In this document: positions 24,031 through 34,152 of the stretch, piece after piece
How the letters are laid out: every line of letters starts with the position of its first letter
Position numbering within the stretch: position 1 is the stretch's first letter
NCBI GenBank assembly: GCA_036346395.1
Contig: CM070596.1
Location: 25,458,177 to 25,522,176, forward strand
DNA length: 64,000 nucleotides
From: Hsuehochloa calcarea
Lineage: Eukaryota > Streptophyta > Magnoliopsida > Poales > Poaceae
Direction: 5' to 3'
The notes under the pieces: model-generated
Told to the model about the DNA's origin: nothing
Database searches by the model: none
Seen by the model: the letters and a program-made list of their open reading frames with translations, nothing else
Made by a program: the position numbers and the translations under genes

Positions 24031-24405
24031 TGTGTCCAGAACTGTGCAGAGAAGGATAAATTGTGATTTTGATTTTGTATGAGTTTGAGTCTTATACAAA
24101 TATTGATGCTATGATATTGTGCAATGCTATGTGATGTGTTTTTGTCTGTGTTGACTGCAGGGCATCAAGATGGAGTCGTGGCGAGACACGTGGACCGGAC
24201 TAGGCGCAGGAGGCGTTGAGGTCAGAACGGTCGGGATGTGTCGAAGACGGCGTGAATCTTGAAGCGGTTGCGAGTCGTGCACAACAAGGTGTACGGGAGG
24301 CTTCCAGAAGGTGCGCAAGGGCGAAAGGTCTTTTCGCAGCGGCAAAAGTGGGGCGTTCGTTCGGGTGTAGCGGGCTTAATGGGTTGGAGGCCCATTAGCA
24401 AAGGC

Positions 24406-24413
24406 TATAAATA
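24406..24413 (+). promoter_or_regulatory. TATA box of element A 3' LTR
   Basis: TATAAATA lies in GGCTATAAATAGGG, and is repeated in the 5' LTR remnant at 14987-14994. Confidence 0.65.
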
Positions 24414-24970
24414 GGGAGAACCACAGGAGTTAGGGTTAGACTTTTGAGAGAGAAAATTAGGGTTAGCCTTAGCAAAAGGGTTTGGTTTGCTTTTTGAGAG
24501 TTTGTTGAGTTGAGAGGATGAATCAAAATCTTTGTAATCTTTCCTCTGTGTTTCCTCTGTAATCTCTTGATTCTATCAATGAAACTCAAGTTTTGATTAC
24601 TCGTTTATACCTCTCTTATTCCTTTCTGCTCTTGTTGAATATTTAGGTTTTGATGCATCTTTCGATTCGTCCTATGAAATAGCTTGAAACTTGATCTCTA
24701 GAGTCGTTTTAATATTGCTAATGCATCCTCAAAGTTTCATGAACTAAGAATCAGAGAATCTTGTCTATCGTGGGTTTTGGTTTTTCTTGCCCCTTCTTCA
24801 AGAAATCCGATTTTGGCTTGTTTGTTGAATCTTTGTTTGCGATTCTTCTCCATGAGGTCAAGATGTTGCTTAGGATGATGTCCTGTGAAACTTGACCAGA
24901 GAAGAGCATTCAAGATTTAGCACTTTGGATTTTTGGGAAAAACCCGAGCGCACTGTTCTTCGGTCAGGAC

Positions 24971-25081
24971 AATCGGAACTTCCGATTGTCCAAGGCGGAA
25001 CTACCGCAGGCGGAACTTCCGCACTTACCCCGGAACTACCGGAGTGCGGAACTACCGCCGGGTAGAATCGGATCTTCCGAT
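24971..25081. repeat. Palindrome cluster, U5 side of element A LTR
   Basis: Six or more copies of CGGAACTTCCG/CGGAACTACCG-type palindromes occur within 110 bases. The equivalent cluster in the 5' LTR remnant (about 15551-15652) is shorter because CCG and CAG sites are lost. Confidence 0.72.
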
Positions 25082-25234
25082 TTTTGACAGAACAGAATGA
25101 AACCTGTTTTAGTTCTCTGATTTTGTGTTACTCATCTTGAGAGGGTTTTGTAGATCTTGTTTAAATACATTAAAAAGGGGAGCTCTTATTTTTAAGGCAT
25201 CATTCACCCCCTCTGTTGCCATTTCGGTCCTTCA

Positions 25235-25823
25235 CTTGATTTTCAGGATTACCACGGAAAGAGGAAGGACACGTGGTTCGTCCACTCCGGCTATTCACGC
25301 CATATGACCGGAGACTCAAGATGGTTCACCTCCTTCACGTAGTCGACGGGTGATGAGTTCATCACCTTTGGAGATAATAAACAAGGGTGGATTGAAGGAA
25401 CGAGATCGATCAGGGCGAACGACAATTTCATCCTCAAGGACGTCGCCCTTGTGGACAAGCTAAGGTTTAATTTGCTTTCTGTCTCTCAACTTCTTGATGA
25501 TGGCTATGAGACAAGATTTAAGAAAAATACTTGTCAGGTGCTTGATTCAACTGGTGAGCTTGTTTTTTGGGATTACTAGAGTTGCTAGGATCTTTAGAGC
25601 TGATTTTTCTGAATCTCTTGCTGGTTATCTCGAATGCTTGATTTCATAATCTTCTTCTGAGTTCTGGCTTTGACACCGTCGTTTGGGGCACATTGGTTTT
25701 GATCATCTAACGCGAGTTAGCAACCTTGAACTCATGAGAAGTTTGCCCAAACTCAAAGCCGTTAAGGATGCTGTATGTGCGCCCTGTAGGCATGGCAGGT
25801 AAGTTGCCGCCTCACACCCTTCA
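25235..25823 (+). pseudogene. Element B protease and GAG-preintegrase region
   Basis: Protease starts immediately after A: KRKDTWFVHSGYSRHMTGD (about 25256-25312). The catalytic triplet reads H-S-G where relatives have D-S-G, so the active-site Asp codon is changed and the enzyme would be dead. The sequence then follows with FILKDVALVDKLRFNLLSVS (25420-25490). The zinc-binding region HRRLGHIGFDHLTRVS... CAPCRHG is seen at about 25672-25800. Frame shifts occur at a T-run (25563-25572), and stops follow at about 25647 and 25670. Confidence 0.75.
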
Positions 25824-26577
25824 GTGACTATGGTCATGACTGACGGACCAGGACAGTTGCTTCATATGGATACTGTTGGTCCTGCTAGGGTTCGGTCAGT
25901 TGGTGGAAAATGGTACATTCTTGTCATAGTCGATGATTTTTCTAGATACACTTGGGTGTTCTTTCTTGCTTCGAAGGATGAACCTTTTGATCATTATCAT
26001 AATCTTGTTATTTGTTTGGCTTCTAAACTTCCGGGTGCCTTGAGAGCGATCCGCAGTGACAAATGGCATGGAGTTCAAGAATACCTCTTTTGTTTCTTTT
26101 TGTGCTGAGCGTGGAATTGAGCATCAGTTCTCTTCTTCACACGTCCCTCAACAAAATGGCGTTGTGAAAAGGAAGAACATGACCCTAGTCAAGATGGCTA
26201 GGATGATGCTAGATGAGTATATCACACCTAGGAGGTTTTGGGTCGAAGCTATTGCTACTGCTTGCCATATTGCAAATCGTGTCTTTTTGAGACCATCTTT
26301 GGGTAAGACTTCTTATGAGCTTCGATTTTGTAGAAAACCCTCTGTCTCGCACTTTCGAGTCTTTGGATCCAAGTGTTTTATTCTCAAGACAAGAAACCTA
26401 GATAAATTTGAGTCAAGAACTTTTGATGGTTTATTTCCGGTTTATCCTGCACATTTGAGGGGTTTTCGGGTTTTTAATGCTGAAACTAACCTTGTTCGGG
26501 AGACATGCAATGTCACTTTTGATGAGACTAGCCCTGGAGCTAGATCAGACATTTCAAGTGATACACAGGTGACATAG
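25824..26577 (+). pseudogene. Element B integrase core and C-terminal region
   Basis: Open from 25824, the frame contains LLHMDTVGP (first catalytic Asp), GGKWYILVIVDDFSRYTWVF and RAIRSD (second Asp). A one-base shift follows, into the frame 26056-26577 with the catalytic Glu region (EFKNTSF-like, then QQNGVVKRKN). The C-terminal blocks FWVEAIATACHIANRVFLRP, GSKCFILK and NLDKFESRTFDG are intact. A TAG at 26575-26577 interrupts the Pol frame in the acidic linker that leads to RT. Confidence 0.8.
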
Positions 26578-27888
26578 AGTATATTTATAGAGGAAGATGA
26601 TGAAGGACTCGATTATGTTCTTCCACATGCTGCTGTTGACGCTCCTATTCCAGCACAAGAACCTGCTGTGACTACTTCGCCTTCAGATGAGGCTCCTGCT
26701 GCATCTTCATCATCAGTAGTACCTGCGGAGGTCGAAGAGATGCTTTCCTCTCTGGGTGCACCACTTCACATTCAAAGGCAGCACCCTCCGGATCAGATGA
26801 TATGTAATCTCCATGAGCGAGTCACTCGCTCCAGGTATAATGATCCGAACCTCTACTCTCATTCTACTTTTGTTGCTTCTTTTGAACCCCGCGATATATC
26901 ACATGCTTTATCGAATTCTAGCTGGGTCAATGCCATGCATGAGGAGTTAGAGAATTTTGAGAGGAATAAAGTTTGGAACCTAGTAGAACATCCTAGTGGC
27001 CATAATGTTATAGGAACCCACTGGGTTTTCAAAAACAAACAAAATGAGGACGGTTCTGTGATTGGAAACAAGGCTAGGTTGGTAGCTTAGGGCTTTAGCC
27101 AAGTTGAGTGGTTAGATTTTGATGAGACCTTTGCTCCTGTTGCTAAACTAAAAGTCATTCGCATTCTTCTTGCATTTGCTGCATCTAAGGGTTTTAGATT
27201 ATATCAGATGGATGTTAAAGGTGATTTTTTAAATGGTTTCATAGAGGAGGAAGTGTATGTTAGGCAACCCACAAGCTTTGAGAATCTCATGAACCCACAT
27301 CATGTTTTCAAGCTGTCCAAAGCCTTGTATGGTCTTAAGCAAGCCCCTAGAACCTGGTATGATAGACTTAAGATCTTCTTGCTTAAGAATGATTTTGAGA
27401 TGGGTAAAGTAGACAAGACTTTGTTCATTCTTAGGCGTGGTAATGACTTCCTGCTTGCTCAGATTTACGTTGATGATATTATCTTTGGTGGTTCTTCTAA
27501 TGCTCTTGTTTTCAGTTTTTCTGAGACTATATCCTGGGAATTTGAGATGAGTATGATGGGAGAGCTCAATTACTTCTTGGGGCTTCAAATCAAGCAATGC
27601 AAGGAAGAGATCTTTATCCATCAGACGAAGTACACAAAGGACCTGCTCAAACGCTTCGACATGGGTGACTGCAAGCCGATCGCCACTCCCATGGCGACTT
27701 CGACTGTTTTGGATCCAGATAAGGAAGGAGAAGCCGTGGATCAACGCGAGTACTGCAGCATGATCGGCTCCCTCCTGTACCTGACGGCCTCAAGACCGGA
27801 CATTCACTTCACGGTCTGCCTCTGTGCGAGGGTTCAGGCGTCTCCGAGAGCTTCCCATCGCCAAGCCGTTAAGCACATATTCAGGTAA
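26578..27888 (+). pseudogene. Element B reverse transcriptase and start of RNase H, with in-frame stops
   Basis: The linker (P/S/E-rich) and N-terminal RT blocks are open to 27090 (HTHWVFKN.. GNKARLVA), where TAG replaces the Gln of VAQGF. RT then continues to 27888: YQMDVKGDFLNG (catalytic Asp), LYGLKQAPRTWYDRL, the YVDD box at 27466-27477 and MSMMGELNYFLGLQIKQ. It passes into the connection domain (MIGSLLYLTASRPDIHFTV). TAA at 27886-27888 replaces the Tyr of FRYL. Apart from the stops the frame is continuous over 1.3 kb. Confidence 0.83.
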
Positions 27889-28497
27889 TTACACTCTACC
27901 CTCTTGTATGGCATTTGGTATTCCTATTCTTCGTCTTTGTCTATTCGGTGGTTTTCTGATTCTGATTTTGTGGGCTGTCGGCTGGATAGGAAGAGTACCT
28001 CAGGCACTTGTCACTTCCTTGGCACTTCTCTTGTCTCTTGGTCTTCTAGGAAGCAGTCTTCTGTTGCACAATCCACTGCTGAAGCTGAATATGTAGCTAC
28101 TGCTAGTTGCTGTAGTTAGATTTTGTGGATGGTAACCACTCTTAAGGACTACGGGTTAAATTTTGCTAGTGTTCCTCTTTTCTGTGATAACACTTGTGCC
28201 ATTAATATTGCTAAGAACCCTCTGCAACACTCTAGGACCAAGCACATAGATATTCGCTATCACTTCCTTAGAGACCATGTCGAAAAAGGTGATATTGTGC
28301 TGCACTTCGTGGAGTCCAAGGCTCAATTGGCTGATATCCTCACCAAGCCTTTAGACCCAACTAGGTTTGCCACCTTGAGGAGCGAGTTAGGGGTAATTTA
28401 TCCCTATGGGTTGGTTTATAGGGGAGTTCGATCTTTTCTAATCTTTCCTTGTTCTTTTCTGAACTTGTTGATCTTTTTGAACTTTTTAGGTTTTTAG
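27889..28497 (+). pseudogene. Element B RNase H, interrupted by one stop
   Basis: Copia RNase H blocks are visible: WFSDSDFVGCRLDRKSTSGTC, QSTAEAEYVA, a TAG at 28117-28119 where element A has Gln (SQV), then CDNTCAINIAKNP and TKHIDIRYHFLRDHVEKGD. The C-terminus runs about 25 residues past the usual end into hydrophobic sequence before the stop at 28497, so the original stop has probably been lost. Confidence 0.82.
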
Positions 28498-30162
28498 GCT
28501 ATTATTGCATCTCATTGTATCATATTACATTCATATGAAAAATCCAAAAAGATGCATTGTAATATAATTTTTTTGCTTATCTTTTAAAATTGATGAAGCT
28601 TTGCCTATTACCTTTTGAAGCTTTAGTATTTCAATTCTTGCTCAATGCCATGTCTAGTTCTTTGACTTGCTAGAATTATCATGCTTTCACATATGTAGCT
28701 AAGTCTTTGCTGTATGAGCTAGAACTCTAAAATAACTCGAACTAAAAACTGCAATTTGTGGATGTTTTAGCTAGTTGCGCAATTAGTGCTCCTTTTGTGA
28801 CATTGGCCCTGTCAGAATTGCTTTGTTATCGCTTGAATCTAAAATTGATCATTACTTGAGCTTCTTGTGTTCTTGAGAATCTAAAACTGCTCTTGTGAAA
28901 CATGGAAAATCAAATCTCAATGTTTTCTTATGCTTAAATTATGCCAAACTACTCTTACGAGACTACATATCAAAAATATGAACTTGGAGATAGTTTGATG
29001 ATCCAGACGATCTGATGGGGATTGCGTGTCAGAACTGACATGAACCTCAAGATTTGTCGCCCTGGTAGAAGCTTAGGAAGAGTTTGTGGATGGCTCCTAG
29101 TCTAGGATCTTCTTCACTAGGATATACCTTTAATCAACTTCTGGTCCAAGCTTAGGATGAGTTCGTGGATGACTCCTAGTCCAGGATCTTGTCACTAAGT
29201 TAAACCATTAGTCAACTTCCATATTCAGTGCAAATGAAAAACTGTTGAAAAAATAGGCGTTTGAGAAATTTGAGCAAAATGATTCAATTCAGGACCTGAT
29301 TGTCTCTTAATGTAGTCATTGTTAGCTTTTTGATCTCACTTTGACATTTTGACATGGCCAGTTTCATTTTAGGATCCCTGTTGATGAACTTGCTAAATTT
29401 GAAGCTTTGCTTAAATTGATCAAATCTATTGCTTTATTTTGAGCCTTCGAGCTTAGCTTTGATATATATGTCTTATCATGATTCTGCTAGCGCTGTTAGG
29501 CTTGATATGTTGTTTGTGCAATATTAGAGATGCTAGCTTGTTCTTTTGGGTAATCTCCAAAGCGTCTTGTAATCAAAAAATTAAAAAATACAAAAAATGA
29601 AGCCTCTCCATTGCACTTCATGCATACTTCTTCTTATGCTTCTTTCTCCATTCTGCATTTGTTATCTCTCGATGAGAGGAAGGCGTGATTCCTTGATGAC
29701 TCCATTGTCAAATGGGGAGAAGATATCTCAATGTTGTATAGAGGGGAGAAGATATAAAAATGTTATAAAGGGGGAGAAAATTGGAGAATTTGAAATTTTC
29801 TGAAATATGAGGATCATAGTGAGGGGGAGCTTTTGAGTTGCATTCTTATCGTCTTATTACTTTTCTGAACTTGAATTGCATTTCTTAATACTCACGATGA
29901 TCAAAGGTTAATTGAACAATTGTTCTTTCATATGGACATTAAGTAAGATTTTGGACTCTTTTTTGGAATTTAAAGTTTTTATGCTTTCTTTTGCCTTATC
30001 TCACTTGCCTATGCTATTCTGATGCCAGCTTGGTCATTTTCATTGCTTTCTCTTGCTTATGGACCAAGTTGCGCCTTTATGCGAAAACGAAAGTATTTTA
30101 CTTTTCAAACCTCCAAATTAAATTTTCTGGATTATTGCCAATGTGTTCATGAAGGGGGCGAT
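28498..30162 (+). other. Element B 3' non-coding region
   Basis: No credible gene or envelope ORF. The region contains GGGGGAG-type tracts at about 29768, 29822 and, adjacent to the LTR, 30151-30160 (GAAGGGGGCG). It also has a local tandem duplication of about 78 bases (29064-29141 and 29142-29219), present once in element A near 22914. The first 300 bases are T-rich. Confidence 0.68.
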
Positions 30163-30279
30163 TGTGGACATCATGGGGATATGTTCCTGATCTTAGGATG
30201 ATGTGACAATTGGCAATGGCGTTAAATGTTTGTCGTTTCACGTGTTTTCGGCAACGATTGGCATGCTGTCAGGTCTCAG

Positions 30280-30556
30280 GCGGTCTGACCGGCCGAAGCG
30301 GTGGTCAGACCGGCCATAGGGCGGTCGGACCGGCCACCCTTGATGGTAGGACCGACCACCCTTGACGGTAGGACCGGCCAGTGGCAGTCCGACCGGCCAT
30401 AGCGGTGGTCGGACCTACCTATTTCTAAAGGTGGTACTTTGAGCTAGGCCAAAAATAGTGGTAGCAGGCAACAGAGGGGATTCTATTGCACTTGTGGCGG
30501 TCTGACCGGCGAATAGGTGGCGGTCAGACCAACCATGGTGGCGGTCTGACCGGTTT
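30280..30556. repeat. Palindrome cluster in U3 of element B LTR
   Basis: About nine copies of a GGTC(G/T/A)GACCGGCC-type inverted repeat are spaced 15-40 bases apart, the same type as in element C but with different spacing. Confidence 0.72.
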
Positions 30557-31009
30557 TCACTTGGATCGTCGTCCTTCGTGGCGGCGATGTTTGGCTGTTA
30601 GGTCAAAGTCATGAGTTTCAGTGCATATGTGTTGCATGATGCATGTTTTGACTAACATGGGTCAAGTTGTGAAGAACTTGTTCCCAGATTCGGTATGCTT
30701 GTCTATTGTTGTGCAAGTTGTTTGGTGGTCAACGACGGTCAATGACGAGAATGATTGGGACTAGGCTTGGAGAGTTGAGGTCCAGAACGATTGACCAATC
30801 CGGGTGATGTCAATGAACTCAAGCATGGTGAAAGATGGACAAGGGTGATCTATTAGCCAACCTGTGGTGCAAGATGACGCAAGGTGAAGCTGATTAGGTC
30901 AAGAGGCGATAAAGACGGTGTATTAAAATGTGTGAGTGTGTGACCCATTTGTTTTGGGCCTTAACAGGAGCCCAATTGAGTCAAATTTCTATAAGGTTTA
31001 AGCCTCCAC

Positions 31010-31017
31010 TATAAATA
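31010..31017 (+). promoter_or_regulatory. TATA box of element B 3' LTR
   Basis: TATAAATA in CACTATAAATAGAGAAGG, matching the place and context of the C LTR TATA box at 33171. Confidence 0.6.
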
Positions 31018-31319
31018 GAGAAGGGAGGTGGCTGCACCTCTCTTCGCCTCTTTTATTGTTTTGAAACCCTAATTTGCTTATGGAGAGGTTTTGTGGAGGA
31101 TAGGATTCTAGATTTTTTTTATTTGATTTTTGTGCTCTTGGATTGAGCATTGTCCTCTAATGATGGAGTGGCTGTAAACCCAAATCATATCAAATCAATC
31201 CAAGGAAGGTTTGATGAAAATTTTGTCTCTTTGCTTTCCTTCTCTTTATTTGATGATTTTGAGTGTTTCTTTGATCCGTGAGTTTTTGCTTGATTTCTTC
31301 ACGTGATCTAGCTTGCTGT

Positions 31320-32222
31320 GACATCTAGAACTAGAAGCTGAAGAAATACTGAAATTTGCACAAAAGATCTTCTCAAACCTGGAGATCTCAAAGACAAGCT
31401 CACCCGAGGAATCTAGAACTCTACACTCACCACTTTTAAACCTTACTTCTAGACCCTCATCAAGCAGCTAAGAAACAGATAGCAGATTATACCTCAGCTT
31501 ACTTACCAAAGCGATGTCTTTAAGCATGAACTTGTTGTTGACGCGCACAATGCCCTTGGCTGTCACGGTCCCGGTAGAAGCATCCCCAAAAGTAATCAAT
31601 TCATTGCCAGATGCACGTGTGAGGGAGGAGAACCATCTAGAATCTCCGGTCATATGTCGAGAACACCTAGAGTCAACAAGCCATATGTCCTCCTTCCTCG
31701 CATGACAGGACCTAAAAAGCACAAGCAGAAAACATCTGTGCCTCAGTACTAGGGTTAGTGATAAAAGATCTAGAAATCTAGTACTGAGATGCACGATGCC
31801 TGGGAACAACAGTAGAAGCAGCAGAAAAATGATCAAGAACAAAATTATAAGAATGCACACGAGAACCACCTAGACCTCTCCGAAACGATCTACCAAAAGA
31901 TCGATACTCCCCCTGTCCAGATGCTACCCGTGGTTTCTCCTCACGATATCCTAAACCAGAATGCTGCCTTGACCCACCAAAAAAGTCAACGAAGTTCTCT
32001 ACGAACCTAGACCTATGAGTAGTACGAAAAATAGGCTGCCTGGATCTAGAGACTATAGCAGGTGAAGGGACTCCTCTAATGGTTCTCAAAGCGCTCATTC
32101 TCTCTTTTCTCTCAACCTTAGCTCTACGGAAGCAAAACTCAACAATATGGTCATCTTTCTTGCAGAAAGTGCAATGGTACTTGACCTTTTGAGGGGTCTG
32201 TACTGATGAAACAGAAGCACCT
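31320..32222 (-). pseudogene. Sirevirus gag-pol fragment G, left piece (protease and neighbours)
   Basis: Read on the minus strand from 32222 to about 31320 it gives the end of the Gag spacer with the second zinc knuckle (YHCTFCKKDDHIVEFC, about 32130-32175) and an Arg/Gly-rich segment. The Gag stop at a TTTTTAG motif (about 31717) follows. Protease comes next (IWLVDSRCSRHMTGD; the active site reads D-S-R where C has D-S-G), then the start of the preintegrase region. Near 31320 the match to element C stops and element B's LTR begins. Element C interrupts the fragment at 32222, and the rest continues at 59377 after a CACCT target duplication. Confidence 0.82.
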
Positions 32223-32319
32223 TGTGGATATCGTGAGGATATGTGCACGATCTTAGGATGATGAGTCAATTGGCAATGGCGTTGTTGGTTTGCAAAATCT
32301 CGCGTTTTCGGGTTTGCTC

Positions 32320-32672
32320 CAGGCCTGTCAGACCACAGGCGGTCTGACCGGTGGTGTCGGGCGGTCAGACCGCCCGTGGAGCGGTCCGACCGGCCATGGT
32401 GGCCGGTCCAACCGCCAAAATGAAAACAGGCTTTTAGAGCTGAGCCAAAAATAGGTTGTGTAGGCAAGTGAGGGGAGTCTCCTGGATGTGGTCCCATCAT
32501 TTTTGGAGCTCCCAGTCAAAAGTTCTATTCGTTTGAAATTTCCAGAAGGTTTCGGAATTTCACGCTGGAATTTTGGCTAAGTCTTTTTGACCGGTCCGAC
32601 CGCCGTTGTGGGAGCGGTCCGACCGGCCTGAAATCGGTCGGACCGGCCTTGTGGAGCGGTCAGACCGGCAGT
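32320..32672. repeat. Palindrome cluster, U3 of element C 5' LTR
   Basis: At least eight GGTCGGACCG or GGTCAGACCG cores, several extended by GGCC, are arranged in tandem with short spacers. The equivalent cluster in the 3' LTR is at about 45835-46168. Confidence 0.75.
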
Positions 32673-33169
32673 GACTTGGAGGTTAGCCAAGTTTGCATTG
32701 AGTTGATTTGATTGTGTTTCATGTATGGTTATCAATGCTTTATTGATGTATATTGCATTGCGGAGCTAACGTGGGTCAAGTTGTGAAGAACTTGTTCCCG
32801 GAAACGGTTTGTTTGTCTATTGCTGTGCAGGTGGCTTGCAGGTCAACGACGTCAACGGTGAGTGGATCGGGACTACGCTTGAGAGCCGAGGTCGTAACGA
32901 TCAGGGATACCGGGTGAGGTCGTGTGACACAAGCATGGTGCAGGATGGGCAAGACGGATCGAACGGGTGGTTCGATACAGCTGGTTGGATCAGGCGGTGC
33001 GGATATCGGTGCGAGTCTCTGGGAGGTTCCGATGGAATTCGGACAAGAGAGGCTTGGCGACGCGATGAGAACCGATCAACCTACACGTGGTGAAGCGGCG
33101 ATTGCTTCAATAGTTATGTGTGTGGGGTCCCATGTGTAAGTGACCCCAAAGTGAAACCCTAGCTCTCTA

Positions 33170-33177
33170 GTATAAAT
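33170..33177 (+). promoter_or_regulatory. TATA box of element C 5' LTR
   Basis: TATAAATA in CTAGTATAAATAGAAAGG. The 3' LTR copy has the same context at about 58449. Confidence 0.65.
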
Positions 33178-33730
33178 AGAAAGGGGAGATGGAAAACCTT
33201 TCAAGCATTCATTTAGCCCTTCTTCCTTTTTCTAGGGTTTGGAGGAGAGAGAGGAGAACTAGGGTTTGGAGTGTGCTCCTTGTTGAGCTCTTGCCCTCCT
33301 TGTTGGAGAGGCTTTGTAAGCATCTTGTGTGACCGAACAATCTTGTGATGCTCAATTGAAAGATCATTTGCTCCTTTGTGTTCTTCTCCCTTTGGATGAT
33401 TCTGGTGCTTCCTTGATTCAAAGGTTTATGCTTGGTCTCTTGGCCTTCTTTATCTTGCTCGATGTGTGGGATTACTCCTAGAGTCATCTAGATCATCAAC
33501 CCCACAAGCAAGTCTTGAATCAAGATTTTCATTTTCTAGGGTTTGTGCACTTCTTTGGTAAAATCTCGAGAGATCGATTCTGAAGTGGATCGGACGGATC
33601 GTCGCTAGAAATAGGTCTCTAATATCTTTAGGGAGGTGTGCTCGAAATTTGGTCAAGTTTTATTGGTTGAATCAAAAGTTGGATCAAATTTCGTTTTGGA
33701 TTTGGGTGGAGTTTTTCAGTTCTGGACTGA

Positions 33731-33896
33731 ACCGGTCAGACCGGTGTTGCAACGGCGGTCCGACCGCCCGTGTATTCGACCATCGGGTTTGCGGGTCGAA
33801 CATTTGTCCACCTGTCCGGCCGCTAGTTGGTTGCGGTCGGACCATTGGTTGACCGTCGGTCCGACCGCCGTGTGGTAGCCGGTCGGACCGCCGATG
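33731..33896. repeat. Palindrome cluster, U5 side of element C 5' LTR
   Basis: Repeated GGTCGGACCG-type cores (GGTCAGACCGG, GGTCCGACCGCC, GGTCGGACCGCC) lie about 200 bases before the LTR end. The same cluster recurs at about 59008-59165 in the 3' LTR and reversed at 34868-35040 in the solo LTR. Confidence 0.72.
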
Positions 33897-34099
33897 CCAG
33901 TCGAGCAGTGAGTTCTTTTCACTATTTGTGTCGTGTGGTTGAGGGGTTTATCGAATCCAACACAAGGCTTCCACTGTGCGCTTACTAATCTTCTTAGATT
34001 TCATAGCTAAAGGAGTAAAGTTCGTGTTGTATTCGATTTAGGCGAGAAAGTTTTGAAAGCGCCTATTCACCCCCCTAGTCGCCTTTTCGGTCCTACAAG

Positions 34100-34112
34100 T
34101 GGTATCAGAGCC
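34100..34112 (+). other. Primer-binding site of element C
   Basis: A perfect TGGTATCAGAGCC, complementary to initiator-methionine tRNA, lies two bases after the LTR end. Confidence 0.9.
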
Positions 34113-34152
34113 GGTTAGCTCTTCTCATAGATCTTAACCGGTCTTTGGAGCC

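Larger units (their letters stand above)
14972..25234 (+). mobile_element. Sirevirus-type Ty1/copia retrotransposon (element A)
   Basis: Order: 5' LTR remnant, primer site, Gag with zinc knuckle, spacer with CxxC motifs, protease, integrase, RT, RNase H, 1.76 kb non-coding tail, 3' LTR. The gene order with integrase before RT defines Ty1/copia. The long Gag spacer, several GGGGGAG tracts before the 3' LTR, and LTR palindrome clusters are known Sirevirus traits. The reading frame is broken at many places, largely at CAG/CTG sites and homopolymers, so the number of true lesions is uncertain. The 5' LTR lacks its first part because array D sits in it. The missing part (equivalent to 23597-24390) should lie left of the window. 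Element B resumes at 25235. Confidence 0.88.
23597..25234 (+). repeat. Element A, 3' LTR (1638 bp)
   Basis: The LTR starts TGAGAGACC after the purine tract and ends GGTCCTTCA. It contains a TATA box (24406-24413), two clusters of GGAACTTCCG-like palindromes (23711-24030 in U3 and 24971-25081 near the U5 end), and the region shared with the 5' remnant from 24392 on. The base after the LTR begins CTTGA, the expected right copy of the TSD in element B. Its partner is off the left of the window. Confidence 0.87.
25235..31320 (+). mobile_element. Older Sirevirus, 5'-truncated by element A (element B)
   Basis: Sequence resumes directly after A's 3' LTR in the protease of another Sirevirus. It continues through integrase, RT, RNase H, a non-coding tail and a 3' LTR beginning TGTGGACATCATGGGG. 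That LTR is related to, but clearly diverged from, the LTR of element C. The Gag and 5' LTR must lie left of A. The reading frames are long but contain in-frame stops, unlike the indel-rich A and C, so this looks like a genuinely old copy. The right end of the LTR is lost at the junction with fragment G near 31320; the exact base is uncertain. Confidence 0.82.
30163..31320 (+). repeat. Element B, 3' LTR, right end missing
   Basis: It starts TGTGGACATCATGGGG after the purine tract. It holds a U3 cluster of GGTCGGACCG-like palindromes (30280-30556) and a TATA box at 31010-31017. By comparison with element C (LTR about 1.87 kb) roughly the last 0.7 kb is missing: at about 31320 the sequence passes into the reverse-strand pol fragment G. 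Confidence 0.75.
32223..34097 (+). repeat. Element C, 5' LTR (1875 bp)
   Basis: The LTR starts TGTGGATATCGTGAGG and ends CGGTCCTACA, followed two bases later by a perfect primer site. It has a TATA box at 33170-33177 and palindrome clusters in U3 (about 32320-32672) and U5 (about 33731-33896). Confidence 0.9.
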
